Positions 23,688 through 36,000 of a DNA stretch of 64,000 nucleotides are shown here, in pieces. The DNA is from Acanthochlamys bracteata (Eukaryota > Streptophyta > Magnoliopsida > Pandanales > Velloziaceae). The stretch's first letter is position 1. The number at the start of each line of letters is the position of its first letter. The stretch spans positions 9,238,001 through 9,302,000 of the forward strand of contig CM034127.1 in the NCBI GenBank assembly GCA_019914995.1, read 5' to 3'. The notes under the pieces are model-generated. The model was not told where the DNA came from. It saw nothing but the letters and a program-made list of their open reading frames with translations, and ran no database searches. Both the position numbers and the translations under genes were made by a program.

Positions 23688-24559
23688 TTATGCTGTGTTT
23701 GGTGGAAGGGTTCATAAGCAAGTGGAAGTAGAAGGGAAAAAAGGGATAGAAAAGGAAGAAGAAGGAAGGGAAGAAAATTTTGATGGTGTTTGGATAAATT
23801 AGTAAAAAGAAAGAAGTATAAGAGTAACTTGTGTTTGGATTGGAAGAGGAATTAAGAGGAAAGATAGAAATGCCCTTTATCGGTGAATCTTGACCTTTCT
23901 TCTGTTCAAAAGGGAATGCTCTTACGATTCAGCAAGAGTAGGAGCGCTCGGAAAATTACAGTAATGATTTTAACTTTGTAGGATTTCTCATAAGACAAAG
24001 ATAACACTGTCGACGAAAGCGATCTTCAAACCCAAGTTCAGTTAAGAGAATAACAATCTCATCACCTGACATTGGAAGAGTTTTTATCTAAGGCAAAGAT
24101 AATAGGTCGGGTAACTTGTATGATAGCCTCAGTCATGTTGTTTACGCCAGCACTTGTACTTTTGATTTTGATTTCCTACTCCTAGAAGTACCCTCTACAG
24201 TTGGTGACGGGAGATCAACAGATGCATTTAGTGATCGCCGTGCAGTATCCTAACTCTTGACATGAATATCCTCCAATTCAATGCGATTTGCAGAAATCAA
24301 TTAATCTATTTCTTGAATTGTTTATTTCAGTTTGCTCTCTGTTCAAACTATCTCTCATATCAGCAAAATTTGAAGCTCTATCACCTCCATACAGTATACT
24401 CAATTTATTATAAGGAAAAAGAAAATGATTTGTTTCTTCATTCAATAGCTTTAGGATTGTGCTACAATTAAAATAACAAAATCAATATTAGAAAATGAGT
24501 TTAATAAAACAACGTACAAGTCTATGCTTTTTCAAATAGAATAATTGAAAAATAAATAT

Positions 24560-24844
24560 ACTTGAATCAATTTTTTCCAAACAGCCGGCTCAGCATCAAA
24601 CTTGCTCGTAGTATTATTCCAAGCAAATCCACTAAGACCATCCTTAAATAGATTCCATACTGGAGCAAATTTTTTTAATGTACTTAATACGATTTTGTAG
24701 TTTGTCTTTATCTAATGTTTGTTCAGGAAATAATTCTTTCATTTCTTTAAGCACAATATAATATGCATGTGTCGTGAAGGTACCGTTGACCCAATTTTCC
24801 AAATCATTTTGATGAAGTAAAGCATCAACAAGAGTATCATCCAT
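24560..24844 (-). pseudogene. Harbinger ORF1 relic (Myb/SANT-like DNA-binding protein)
   Basis: The frame from 24844 reads MDDTLVDALLHQNDLENWVN, then a helical region with LKEMKELFPEQTLDKDKLQN and RIKYIKKI. After a frame change near 24665 it continues SGFAWNNTTSKFDAEPAVWK. This is the trihelix-like Myb/SANT domain carried by PIF/Harbinger elements as the transposase partner that helps it reach the nucleus and bind DNA. It is broken and short, so not functional. Confidence 0.75.
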
Positions 24845-25165
24845 AACCGAAGTTCATAAAAGATAAACTTGGCTCCTAGCACTTGCCTTCCTTTTTAATG
24901 ATATCAACACTTCTTTACATCCATACATAAAAATACATACAATAAAAAAATTAATTTATCAAATGGTGAATATACTGATACAAAATGCAAACGTATGATA
25001 TTACACGTACCAAACATAATGTCACTCATATGCGAAAGTCAATAATATGGTTAATACATCACGGTTAATATTTTGCTATGTTATAAAAATAATACTTGAA
25101 AGATATAAATAACAAGACATTACTATCCAGTATAATCCCCCCACATAGCTTGAGCAATTTGATCC

Positions 25166-26330
25166 CTAATTGACTTTCCTCGTTGTGTGTATCACCGTGA
25201 CATCATGGTCACAGTGAGTGTTGGCTACACTTGGTTGGTTAGCAAGTTCATCATCTACTTTTCTAATAAGATCATCATCTGGATCTTCACTTATAATATA
25301 GTTATGGATAATGCAAAATTCTAGTATAATTTTTGCTTGGGTTTCAACACAAAAAGCCGGTTCATTCGAACTTAATATAATTGGGAATTGTTTCTTGAAT
25401 ACGCCAAACGTTCTTTCAATTGTATTACGCAATGATGCATGTCGAAGGTTGAATAATTCTCGATAGTTTCTTGGTGGATTTGATTAATACTCTCGTAAAT
25501 GATATCTGACCCTCCTATGAGGTGTAATAAGTCCACTCGTTGTTATGAAACCAGCATCAACAAAATAGAATTTTTTTAAAATTAACATATCAAAAACATG
25601 TTACCAAAATATTAATGAACTTATTTTTATATTTATATTCGTTTGTGTTTACCTTGTGGTATTCGTAGTGAAAAACGTTTTTTAATACACTTTTTAAATT
25701 TCTAGAGCCTGATGCTGATCCTTCCCAACCGGTTAAAACATATGTGAATTTGAGATCAAAAGTACAAACAACAAGCACATTTTTTGTAGTATATTTCTTT
25801 TTACGACGGTATCTAGGAACATCTCTTAAAGAAATTTTAACTCAAATGTGTTCCATCAATTGCACCAACACAATTCTAGCATTAGCACTTATTATTAGTA
25901 AATTATCTGATATAAAGTTATTATAAATAGGAGTTGGAATATTATGTTCACTTTGAAATACAGGCAGTATCTATGACTATTATATATTTCTGCAGGCAAT
26001 CATGATCCATCAGAACTATTGCACTAACTTTTCCTCTAATTCTATGACGGTGTTTAATACACTATGGAAGTGACGATTAATAGTCTCTCTGGAACGTTGG
26101 AAACTACTTTGTGCTAAACAATTTATAGTTTTTGTCCAACAATGCACATAAAATTAATAACTTGTTCTTCTATACTAGTTCGCCGTGTAGCTCGAAGACC
26201 ACCATATGTTACTAATATATTATATCATTTTGTAAATGCTGATGGACTCATTCGACAAATACGATGACATCTAGCTTAATTCGAAATGGAACTAAGTATC
26301 ACGTTGAATCCTTTCTCTTTCTTTCTCAAC
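25166..26330 (-). pseudogene. Harbinger transposase relic (DDE superfamily)
   Basis: The clearest part is 25432-25166: RNTIERTFGVFKKQFPIILS, then LEFCIIHNYIISEDPDDDL, the C-terminal signature of plant PIF/HARBI1 transposases. Just upstream the relic reads HRRVRYHLREY, a stop, then NPPRNYRELFNLRHASLRN. More degenerate pieces reach about 26330 with stops and frame changes. An intact catalytic triad cannot be confirmed. Confidence 0.8.
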
Positions 26331-27512
26331 AACAACACCAATTTCAATTAGCTTTCTCTTAAGTGGGTTTTGGAACATCACCCAATGAACAACAATAAAA
26401 ACAAAAATGCCACGGCACAGTGCAATATATAGAGTCTTCTCAAGTTATCATCCATTATGAATGTGAAGCCAAACTGCAAAAAATGCATGTAACAAGTCGT
26501 TTTAACAAATAATGGACACAACAATATAAACAAGTGCCGTAGTATTATACAACAAAATTATTTTTTTCAAAATGAGATCCATATGGAATATGAAGGCAAG
26601 CATTTTCAAGTTTTAATCTAGGATTTCAGCACACAACAAACAAAACAAAAAAAATCAAGAAAAATGCAATCATATAGAGTACTTCCGAAGGACGTGGTCA
26701 ACAGAAACTAACTCTTTTGTGATTCAATTTCTAAATCTGTGACTGTATCTCTGTTTTAGCAACTAAGTAGTTTCCATTACAAAGTTTTACATCACCAATC
26801 TCTCTTAGAAATGGTAAAAGAGACAACAGAAAGCATGTACATGTAAGGGATCTTTCTTATACGTCTCTTAGTATGAACATCAAATGTTTTAACTGTGTTA
26901 AAATAATGCAAAACGATTAAAGTTGAATATTGCTAAACCTGTCCCTTTTGTGAAAGAAACATACAAATAAGTCAAATCTATATTCTTCTGATATCATAAA
27001 AGTTTTACTTACGTGGGGATGCCAAAACTAAGCCTTCAGTTAGAACTTTTAATAAGTCTATGGCAAAGTCATCCAAAGTCCAAAAATATAAACTTTTAGC
27101 TTTAAAGATCAAGATACCATATTGGATACATGTGATACTATTCAACTATAGTTCTAGAAGTAGCACGTCTATCCATTTATTTGTCGATGCCACACCATGT
27201 GGTGCTTTGACCAACAACATAGATTACCCGATGATTGGAGCTGAATACGAGTCCCATCATCTATCAACTTGCTATAATAAAGCAACCACAACTAATGTAA
27301 AGCTGCTAGAGGTCTATGCTTAAGCAACATCACATAGCTAACAAAATAACATGTTAAACTTTAGTCTTTTCTTTTCATTTGTTAAATTTTGGCACAATTG
27401 AAGTAAAGTTGATGACGTCCTTTGATATTCTAAATACTATCCTAATATCATATAGGATAAGTTAGAGAACTGCAATCATTTTTCTAGAAATGCAATCACA
27501 AATCTATATATA

Positions 27513-27770
27513 GGGGGCGTTTAGGAGTGTGCTTTTGAAATGGAATTTTTCTAAAACGTTAGGTATTTTTATTCTTTCTGAAAACTAGCTTTATTTTTTT
27601 ATTTCAAAAAAATAATTAAAATAAGTAATAAAAAGATCTTACTACGTAGAATTTTTCTATACTTTTTAAATTTTAAATAAATTCTCTAGATAATTATAAA
27701 AAATCTATTGAAAAATGTGAAATGAAAAATTGAAAACTTGTTTTCTGGGAAAGCAATGCCAAACGCACCC
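27513..27770. mobile_element. Tourist-like MITE nested in the Harbinger element
   Basis: Left end GGGGGCGTTTAGGAGTG; right end GCAATGCCAAACGCACCC, roughly inverted. ATA lies outside on both sides. The interior matches the 5578-type family (TTTCTATACTTTTTAAATTTTAAATAAATTC). This copy has the best-preserved ends of the family in this window. Confidence 0.75.
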
Positions 27771-27914
27771 ATAGAGTACTAAAAGAAATCAAGAGCAATG
27801 TTCTTCGTTCATAAAACAAAAACTAACTATTCTGTGTCTGATCTGTTGATTTAGAAGTGAATAGCAAATTGATAGCAAAAATAGACAGCCTCAAACAGAT
27901 ACTTCAATTATTTC

Positions 27915-28180
27915 ATAATCAAAAGCCATTACAGTAATTTGAAATATAACACACTTAAACAATCTAAACACAGCAAGCCATAAAAAAAGTACAAATAATT
28001 GAGGAAGTAATTTGAAGTACCATTATAGTAAGCCATTACTAATATCTCAAGCCATTACAGTAACTTTGGGATTCAAAGTTACAGTAAGCCATTACTAATA
28101 TCTCAAGCCATTATAGTAAGCCATTCATAATTAAAGAGAAGTACAATCTAAACAGCAAGCCATTACAGTAACTTGAAGTA
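27915..28180. repeat. Cluster of GCCATTACAGTAA repeats
   Basis: The motif AAGCCATTACAGTAA, with variants AAGCCATTACTAATATCTC and AAGCCATTATAGTAAGCC, occurs about seven times at irregular spacing (near 27924, 28035, 28052, 28087, 28106, 28120 and 28160). It lies in the non-coding right third of the Harbinger element. Confidence 0.7.
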
Positions 28181-28590
28181 CAAATACCTTAAGCCAAATT
28201 ATGGGATTCTCAACAAGTAACACAAGTATCAATCAAAAGAAAACGAACACAAACTTGGTACAAAAATTTTAAAAACTAACAGTCTCCAAACTGAAAATTT
28301 CAAAACTAAAAGAAATCTCAAAACAAATCTGGAAAGGAAGGAATCTTTACAAAATTAAAGCAGAGCACAAGCAATTCTCTTAACAGAACAACTCAAAATA
28401 TACGAACTTTCAAAATTCATAAGTAACATAATTTAAATCCGAAAACGAAACTAAACCAGTAAAAGTTCTATTTTTATCTTTATGGCTCTCAGAATCTAGA
28501 AAACCTGCTTTTATGCCTTGCTCCAAAGACACCAATAACAACAGCTACCAGAACCGATTTCTTCGAGAAACAAAAAATAATAAGTAACGA

Positions 28591-28713
28591 GATCTGGAGA
28601 GAGATCATCAAAGAAAATTAGATCTGGAGAAAGATCGACGGAGAATACCTAGATCTGAAGAGAGGTCATGGGAGAAGACCTAGATCTGAAGACAGCTCGG
28701 CGAAGAAGAATGA
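28591..28713. repeat. Four-unit AGATCT repeat, period 30-31 bp
   Basis: GATCTG(G/A)AGA units start at 28591, 28621, 28652 and 28683, each followed by a similar purine-rich spacer (for example GAAGATCGACGGAGAATACCT). Such short direct repeats near the promoter-side end of a transposon could be transposase-binding sites; that is inference. Confidence 0.75.
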
Positions 28714-29073
28714 GAGCGGTGAGCAAGTGAGGAGAGGGATGTCAGAAGAAAAACAAGAACGGAATCGAGAGCAGAAACAAAGTGCCGGTGAAGAACGAGA
28801 ATGGGGAAGCCGAAGAGCGAGATGTGAGTGAGAGCGAAGGCAGAGATGTCAATCACAAATGCATCTTCTTGTTGATATCAAGACAATATACCAACTCGGA
28901 AATTAATGCTATCACATCCAAACAGTAACTTTTCCAACCCCTTTGCCCCCCTTTCTCCTTCTCTTTAAACAATAAATCTTAAACCAAACACACAACCAAA
29001 GAAAATTGCTTTCCCTTCCTCTCCTTTCTCCTTAAACACTCCAATCAAACACAGTGTTAGTGTTCTTTTTATA

Positions 29074-30860
29074 TCAAGAGGAATTTATACCATAACACTT
29101 TCTATCATAATGAAAATATTTAATAAAGAGAATTAAGGAATATGATTCATCAGTTTTGTACTCTCTGTACACAATGCTTTTCAAGTTCTGCATACTTGTT
29201 GAAGGCACACTTACATCTCTATGTTTCTGGTGGGTGGTTGAGGATTGATATTCATACCATACTGACTGCTTACCAGATTGTTTGGCCGATATTAGTACAA
29301 ATCTAACTCCTTTTCTGTAAAAACTGCACTGAGCTCCTAATATCACATCAAGTCTATCTTTATCTTTGACAAACTTAGCTAGGGAAGCTTCTAAGTCATT
29401 GTTCTTGTCCTGCAGGTTCTGTACAGTATTCTTTATGTTCTTATTTTCTTGATGTAGCTTATGATTGTTCTCTTTCAGCTCCATCTCCTTTAAAAACATG
29501 GTGTTGTAGTCGTTCATGAATGTACTAAGATTTGTAATGGTTGGATAAGATAGGTTGTTAACTTCTCGGCTTAATGCTTCATTCGACTCCTCAAGTTCAG
29601 GAATCTTTTTTATCATATCTACATTAGTAGAGTGACTAGAGGTAGCTGCATAACTTATGATCTTACCAGCCTCATATTCATCTAGCTTGATATGGAATTT
29701 TTTATTTATTTGCATTAAATGTTTGTTTTCATTATGTAATGCACATAATTTAATATTCATGTGATCATAATCAGCATGCACCGAGTCCTTAATGGCATTG
29801 GTCTTGTCTTCCAAAATAATTTTTAAGGTGAGTATTTCTTTTTTATGCAGTTATTTTCTTCCTTAAATTTATGCATACAAATTTTTATAGTTTTAGATGT
29901 AAATATTTTGCCTACAGTTCATCGAATATATTTTGCAATTTTTAATTAGAGTCATCATAATCAGTAGAGCTTACCTAATCCAATTCATCATGGTTAGCCA
30001 TTAAACATAGGTTGACTTTTTTATTTTTCTCAGGCTTAGTCTGGCTATCCTCTGATGAGCTTTCATCCTCATCATTCAAGGCAGCTATTGTTCTTTTTCT
30101 TCTCATGTCTATATTTTTAGATTTTTTCAACAGAGGGCATTCACTTTTTAAGTGTCCAATTTGTTACGGTTGTTGTCTTGCTTGTCTTCTCCTTTATTGT
30201 TCCTTTCATATTCTTTTCTCTTTCTGAATTTGTTTCTTCTAAGAAAATTCATGAATTTTTTGGATAATAATGCAATATTTTCATCGGAGGAGTGATGACT
30301 TAACCTGTTGATCGTTTATTTTTAATGCGATTCCCTCAATACGTTCGTCGGTCTTTTTAAAGACAATTTCTTGGCCATTAGTTTACCAAGCAGCTCATCT
30401 AGAAACATTTGTGGAAAAGTTTGATTCTATTCTATTACATTCACTTTTGATCCAAAAGTTGGCAACACAACTCTCAATATTTTTCATTTGAATTCTTCAG
30501 ATTTAAAGTCATTCTCTAAATTATTTAATGGATTTGTAATGTTAGTAAATCTAGTATACATTTGAGTTATGGTCTCACATTTGTTTATCTTGAAGTTTTC
30601 GTATTCATGCATTAGTAGGTTCACTTTGTCTATCTATTATGTGCTTTGTCTATAATCACTGTTCATGCACTTGTGAAGAAATTCTGCATATAGATAGCAG
30701 TTGTTCACCTGACTGTTTGGTGACTGTGTAGGTGAAAGTTCTTTTTATAGTATAACTGACTTGTTGTCTACTAGATGTAGGATAAGTTTTGTTTATGAGA
30801 TCATGCAGAGTTTGATTATAACTTGTTAGTCCAATCTAAATCATAAACTATAATTTTTAA
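29074..30860 (-). pseudogene. Copia-type gag relic, opposite orientation
   Basis: On the - strand, a UBN2-like gag region (about 30620-30240) includes MHEYENFKINKCETITQMYT and LNNLENDFKSEEFKWKILRV with stops. It is followed by a remnant of a zinc-knuckle region (HLKSECPLLKKSKN near 30155-30115). After that comes an open coiled-coil frame at 29814-29074 (246 codons, EDKTNAIKDSVHADYDHMN onward). No protease, integrase or reverse transcriptase follows. No LTR was found on this side. The relic and the Harbinger element together fill the gap in the GNOM-like pseudogene. Confidence 0.65.
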
Positions 30861-32890
30861 TTATTGTTATCATCAAGATCAAATTTTGGGATTCCAACAG
30901 GCTTGAATATGCACCTTCAGTTTCAAATGAAGCAATTTCTGAATTATGTGAATATATACAGTTTCGGATGGAAAAGCGTGATAACTGTTCAGATCCTAAC
31001 TATTGGGTTAAATTTGTCCGTCAAAGAAAGCACATCAAGAGAAAGTTAACAGTTGCTGTTGATCATTTCAACAGGGGTCCATGAAGGGGCTGGAGTTCCT
31101 GCAAGGAATGCGTCTTTTGCCTGAGGAGCTTGATCCTCAGAGTGTAGCTTACTTCTTCTGATATACAACTGGTTTGGACAAGAACCATCTTGGGGACATT
31201 TTTGGGAAATCATGATCAATTTTGTGTGCAGGTGCTTCATGAGTGCCGGCACATTTGATTTTCAAGTCATCAATTTCGATACTGCTTTAAGGCTTTTTCT
31301 TGAAACTTTTCGAATGCCTGGTGAATCACAAAAGATTCAGAGAGTGCTTAATGCTTTCTCTGAAAGATACTATGAATAATCTTCCCATATATTGGCAAAT
31401 AAGGATGTTGCCTTAATATTGTTGTACTCTCTTATTATTCTCCAGATCAGCACAATGTGCAGGTAAGGAAGAAAACGTCTGAAAAAGATTTTGATACAAA
31501 CAATCGCCATAGACCTTCCTAGGGAGTTCTTGTCAAAGCTGTACCACTCCATCTGTATGAATGAGATAAGAACCATTCCAGACCAAGGTGCCGGGTTTCT
31601 GAAAATGACCAATGGCCGTTGGAGTGATCTGATCAAGAACTCAAAGAAAACATCACAGTACTGTGTCTGCGACAACCGACCTTTTGTAGATCGAGATATG
31701 TTTGCTATCATGTCAGGACCCACTGTGGCTGCATTATCTGTGGTGTATACTATGCTGAACATGAAGAAGTTTCAGTCACTTGTGTTGATTGCTTTTGGGC
31801 AGAGGCAAAAATCTCAGTATTCCATCATCTTGTAGATTTTCTTGATGATCTAGTTGTCTCTTTATGTAAGTTTACGACACTTTTGAGCACATCTTCAGTG
31901 GAAGACCAACTCATGGGCTTTGGGGATGATATCAAAGCTAGTTTTGCAACTGAAACCTAGTTTTGCAACTGAAACCCTTTCAAAAGTAGTTAATAGATAT
32001 GGCGACTATATCACACACGCAACGGAAAAAAAACAGGTCTCATATTTTGATTAAATTTTGGTGATGATTCTTCAAACCTTTTTACCTGCGACTTAAATAA
32101 CAATTGTTTCTTCTGATTTTCTTTGTTGTTAAGGTGCCGATTGAAAATTTATGTGCACCCATGGACCAAAAGCTAGTTGTTTTTCTGAGCATTAAAATTC
32201 TGAACCTTCAAATCAATGATTACATCATATTATTTTGATTAGCCTTATGTTGTAATTTGAGATACTTGGATAAAGAACGTGTTCCGAATACATAAAACGG
32301 CATGTCAATGCACATAAGTTCATGTTGTTGATGAAGTAACGAAATGCTGCAGGTAGGAGTGAAGAACGTAATCAAATTATTTTTCCACCAAAAAGTAAAA
32401 ATAAAAACAAATATTGAACACATCTGCACAAAGGATGTACAAGAACATACATATGGTTCCACTTGAGATGATCTAGACCACAATCTGCCGAAGATATCTG
32501 TTAGCTCAGGAAGGAATAGACACAACTGACATGCTTCTGCTGTAAATTGAAACCTCCCAAGTTCTTGTCCTCATCACAAGATTGGTAACACGACTACTTC
32601 AATTAGAATCAAGTATCATTATCAGTATCTTAGACAGTTAATTTGATCAAAATCCAGCTCTGTGAGCATTGATTAGGCCATACGGACCATTTTATCAAAT
32701 GAGCTAAAAATCCGCCAAGTTACTGCCTACCTCACAAAAGAGATATCTGATCATCAAAATTACATATTCTTTATCCACTCGAGTCATAACTTATGAGATC
32801 AGATAGCAAAACATGTTTTCTATAAATACAAGAAAGCTCCTATAGTAGGACGGACAAAGAGACCACAGAAAGTGAACATAAAACTTATCC

Positions 32891-33044
32891 AGATCTCTTA
32901 CCCCTGTTTGTCCTGGAAGGAACTTTGATCCAGCCTTCTGCATCAGGAACTTTGGGTCTTGTCAACCAGATCTCTTACCCCTGTTTTTCCTGGAAGGAAC
33001 TTCAATCCATCCTTCTGCATCAGGAATTTTGGGGTCTGGTTTAT
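32891..33044. repeat. 77-bp tandem duplication at the 3' end of the TSR2 coding region
   Basis: AGATCTCTTACCCCTGTTT begins at 32891 and again at 32968. The two units agree through TCCTGGAAGGAACTT and CCTTCTGCATCAGGAA. On the - strand each unit encodes a version of the C-terminus PDAEGW-x-VPSR-x-NRGKR-SG plus stop. The first stop met in the gene is at 32962-32964, so the second copy is untranslated. Confidence 0.85.
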
Positions 33045-36000
33045 CAGCAAGTTTTTCTCTATGATTTGGCTTGTCAACCATCATGTCTGACGTCTCTTCA
33101 TCAGAATCCTCATAGTCACCCTCCACAATAACCTGTGAAAATTCAAGTTTTACCAACAAGCGAATAGAAGTCAATTTTAGCTAACTTCATAAAAAAACAT
33201 AACTTGCAAGCACATTAATATCCAACAATAACGCCTTATAAGCCAACATAATTCCCGGCGTCCAGACTGATATCACCATGACACTACCACTTATGGTTCC
33301 AAATAGCAATTAAAGCTGAATAGGGACAGGCTGTATATGATGTACTACAACCAAGATACATATACACATTAACAAAGGACTCTCAACCTATCCTCCAATC
33401 TTATCCTCAAAATAAATCAGTGAGGTTAAATATATATACAAGTTTTCAAATTCAAGAAAGTGCAATTCCAAGTGCAAAGTACCAACTGTAATTAAAGATC
33501 GTCTCATGATCCTTTTTTCCTTCTAATTTCTCTAGGCAATAATCACTTTGCAACAATTCATTCATTAGTACAGTCGAATTTAAAAGATCGACTCATAAAA
33601 TAATTGACAATAAGTACAACATATCTGATAAACCAGTATACCTGTCTACTCACTGAAGCAGCATTACCGTTAGCGCCCAACTTCCTTAGTTTTTCGATTG
33701 ATTCATAATTTCCGTGAAGGCATTCTTCATGGATAGTCATTAATTCTACTGCAACCTGCTTTCTCCAAGCTATAGAACTTCAGAATCAATTTAACTTGTA
33801 GCACCCAAAAGTAGAAATTACAGAAATATCACCAGTTTATGGGAAGGGCTTGCATATTAGACTTAAATAAGAAAGAAGCCTTATACAAAAGAGTTTTAGG
33901 AAACTAAATGAAAGAGATAGCAACGTCATTAAAGGGCGACAGATGTCAACAAAGGAAAGCAGAAATTACTCCACACAAAGTCATTCGAAGGGCATTACCA
34001 ATAATTACACTAGATCCTTTAGATCTATACACTTGCCTAAACAGAAGGTTATCAATCTTTTAGAAATTCTAGAACAAACAGAACTCCTAAACCTACTATA
34101 ATTGAATCTCATTAACCAACTACGATTACTATACTCATCTCGAAATCTCCACTAAAATATATTTTATACTAATTAGACTTCCCTATTTCCACATAAATTG
34201 GTGAAACAACTTCCAATTCCAATACGTGGCATTCCACCTGCCTTGAAAAGTAACTTTGTCCTCGAGGTTGAACTAAAATTCAAGCCTAAAAAACTGAACG
34301 TCACCGAACCACCAAAATAAAATATATTGTGTAGACTAGAAGTTCAGTGATTTGATGGTGTTAGGACGTAATGCCTTCATGGCAATCTCTAACCAATGTA
34401 GTACAACACTAACCATAGGAGGCAAAATGTAATCAATCGCATGATGCCAAGAAAAACAATATGCTCTACCCCAACTCATAGCACCTCAAGGAAGCTTTTA
34501 GGTTTCCAAAGATAATGTAGACTTCTCTCCTTTTCAAGTATTCATTGTACTGCAAATCAAATAACGCCCCTTCGTTTCTATATCCTTCGAATTTCTATAT
34601 CCTTTGAGCCTTCCCCAGGTTGGATTGCTCTACTATTTTGTTCTTGTCATCATTGTTGACAGCTGTTCTCTGCTTCCTTCCTGCTGATCCAACTGGAGTA
34701 AAGGCATCTTGCTCTAAAATGTCTGGGGACAGTTGGACTAGCTGTTGTTGATGTAAAACTTACTGCTTGATGTTGTTTTAATGAGATAGTTGTTAGCCAT
34801 GGTTCTAGTTGGTGTTTGCTGGTATTGCTACCCAGCACTTCATGTTGCCTGCTCTTTGGTTGCCCATTACTTTGCTGCTCTCTGGTTTCTTTCTCATTTC
34901 CTTGCTGCCACTGATTTGCTTGCTGCTGTTTTGCCTGTGTCCTGCTGTTGAATGCTTTGCTGCTCGCTATCTTGCTGCTCATTCTTGTTATCTTCTTGCG
35001 ACAGTTGATGCTGCTCCTGCATATTCTTGCATTGAGATGCCGCGGGTTGCTCCAGATGAGGTAATTGTTTGAAGTTTCATCCTGGATTTGAACAATAGCT
35101 CTTGTCACTTCTGTTGTTGACCTCCATCCCACTTCCCAGCCGTTACAGTTACAACATGACCGTAGTAGACTGCTCGGCAATCTTGCATCATCTAAGGACA
35201 CATTACAAGAACCCATAACAAAACTGCTCCCACAAAAATCCCTTTTTTTATTCTTTCCTTCTCTCTACCCTAGCTAGTATACACAAATTTCAATGAAGTG
35301 AGATTGATCGTAGGATCTCTACAATTTTCCAAAGCTCAAAAAAGAAATCCAAATCTGTCAACCATCTAACAATTTCTTTTCAGAAAAGTTATCATTGTAT
35401 CTAACAATCTTCTAAACTTCTGGAGAATCAATATATGCACAATTGCATTTGTCTACGCCCTCGTCTTCAGATTTACATTTGTCCATGCCATCAAGCAACA
35501 CAGACAATCTGACTCCCATACCAATTGATACGATTATATGCCCTTACCCACCTCCAACTCATCAGAGAGAGTTTACAACTTGATAGATTAGTGTTTACTC
35601 AAACCTTCGACTCGTTAGAGAGAGTCTGCACCTCATATCCTTAACTAAAATTCAAAACTTCATTCCTTGATAATGAAAATAAATAGGCTTCATAACAATT
35701 TACAAATTTCTATTAGAAACAAACTTGCATAAATAGAAATTACTTCATCTCCAAGAAATCGTAAAACAAATAAAAATCCTAAACGTTCTATAACTGAAAC
35801 TGATAAACCAATTAGGATTCTAAACTCAACTTCATAACTCTACTATAAATAATATAACTTATAACTAATTAGGCTCTTCCCTATTTCACAAATATTCCCT
35901 TCTTAATTTTCACTTACATGTGACGGGTAACGTAACCTAAAAAACAGAAACGTCAAATAACTTATCTCAAAGAAATCTCATAACATATCTAATGATAAAT

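Larger units (their letters stand above)
23691..29056 (-). mobile_element. PIF/Harbinger transposon, 5.4 kb, TTA target duplication
   Basis: TTA lies at 23688-23690 and 29057-29059. The ends TGCTGTGTTTGGTGGAAG (left) and, read inward from the right, CACTGTGTTTGATTGGAG are inverted repeats. Inside, on the - strand, are a Myb/SANT-like ORF relic and a DDE transposase relic, the two-gene plan of autonomous PIF/Harbinger elements. Subterminal repeat clusters lie at 27915-28180 and 28591-28700, and a separate MITE is nested at 27513-27770. The element interrupts older retrotransposon DNA that itself interrupts the GNOM-like pseudogene. Confidence 0.88.
20901..32012 (+). pseudogene. GNOM-like ARF-GEF pseudogene, broken and filled with transposons
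   Basis: Three separated + strand blocks match the plant GNOM/GNL family of ARF guanine-nucleotide exchange factors (vesicle budding at Golgi/endosomes). Block 1 (20901-21580) is the N-terminal dimerisation region: CVITAEAAAVLAVMRRNVRW, then in another frame DYLNPFLDVVYSDETGAPVT, then in a third CRFEVTDSASEEAVLMRILQ. Block 2 (22535-22787) has EEPFGLPCMVDFFEFLCSLL and stops being GNOM-like exactly where an LTR begins. Block 3 (30867-32012) is the SEC7 region and beyond, with HFNRGSMKGLEFLQGMRLLP, TFRMPGESQKIQRVL, LPREFLSKLYHSICMNEI and DMFAIMSGPTVAA in different frames, ending near NRYGDYI. Frameshifts and stops occur in every block, part of the region before SEC7 is missing, and the C-terminal HDS region is absent. 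It resembles the GNL2 type by general impression only. The gene is non-functional. Confidence 0.88.

Noticed and set aside
27915..28180. CRISPR-like short repeats
   Set aside because: Irregular spacing, no unique spacers, nuclear plant DNA inside a transposon.
31370..31762. - strand frame over the SEC7 region
   Set aside because: Antisense to the GNOM-like block 3, whose + strand frames match the ARF-GEF family.
34809..35072. + strand frame in the TSR2 intron with hydrophobic leucine-rich residues
   Set aside because: It mirrors the Gln-rich - strand frame (CTG/CAG-type codons) and has no family resemblance or transcript context.
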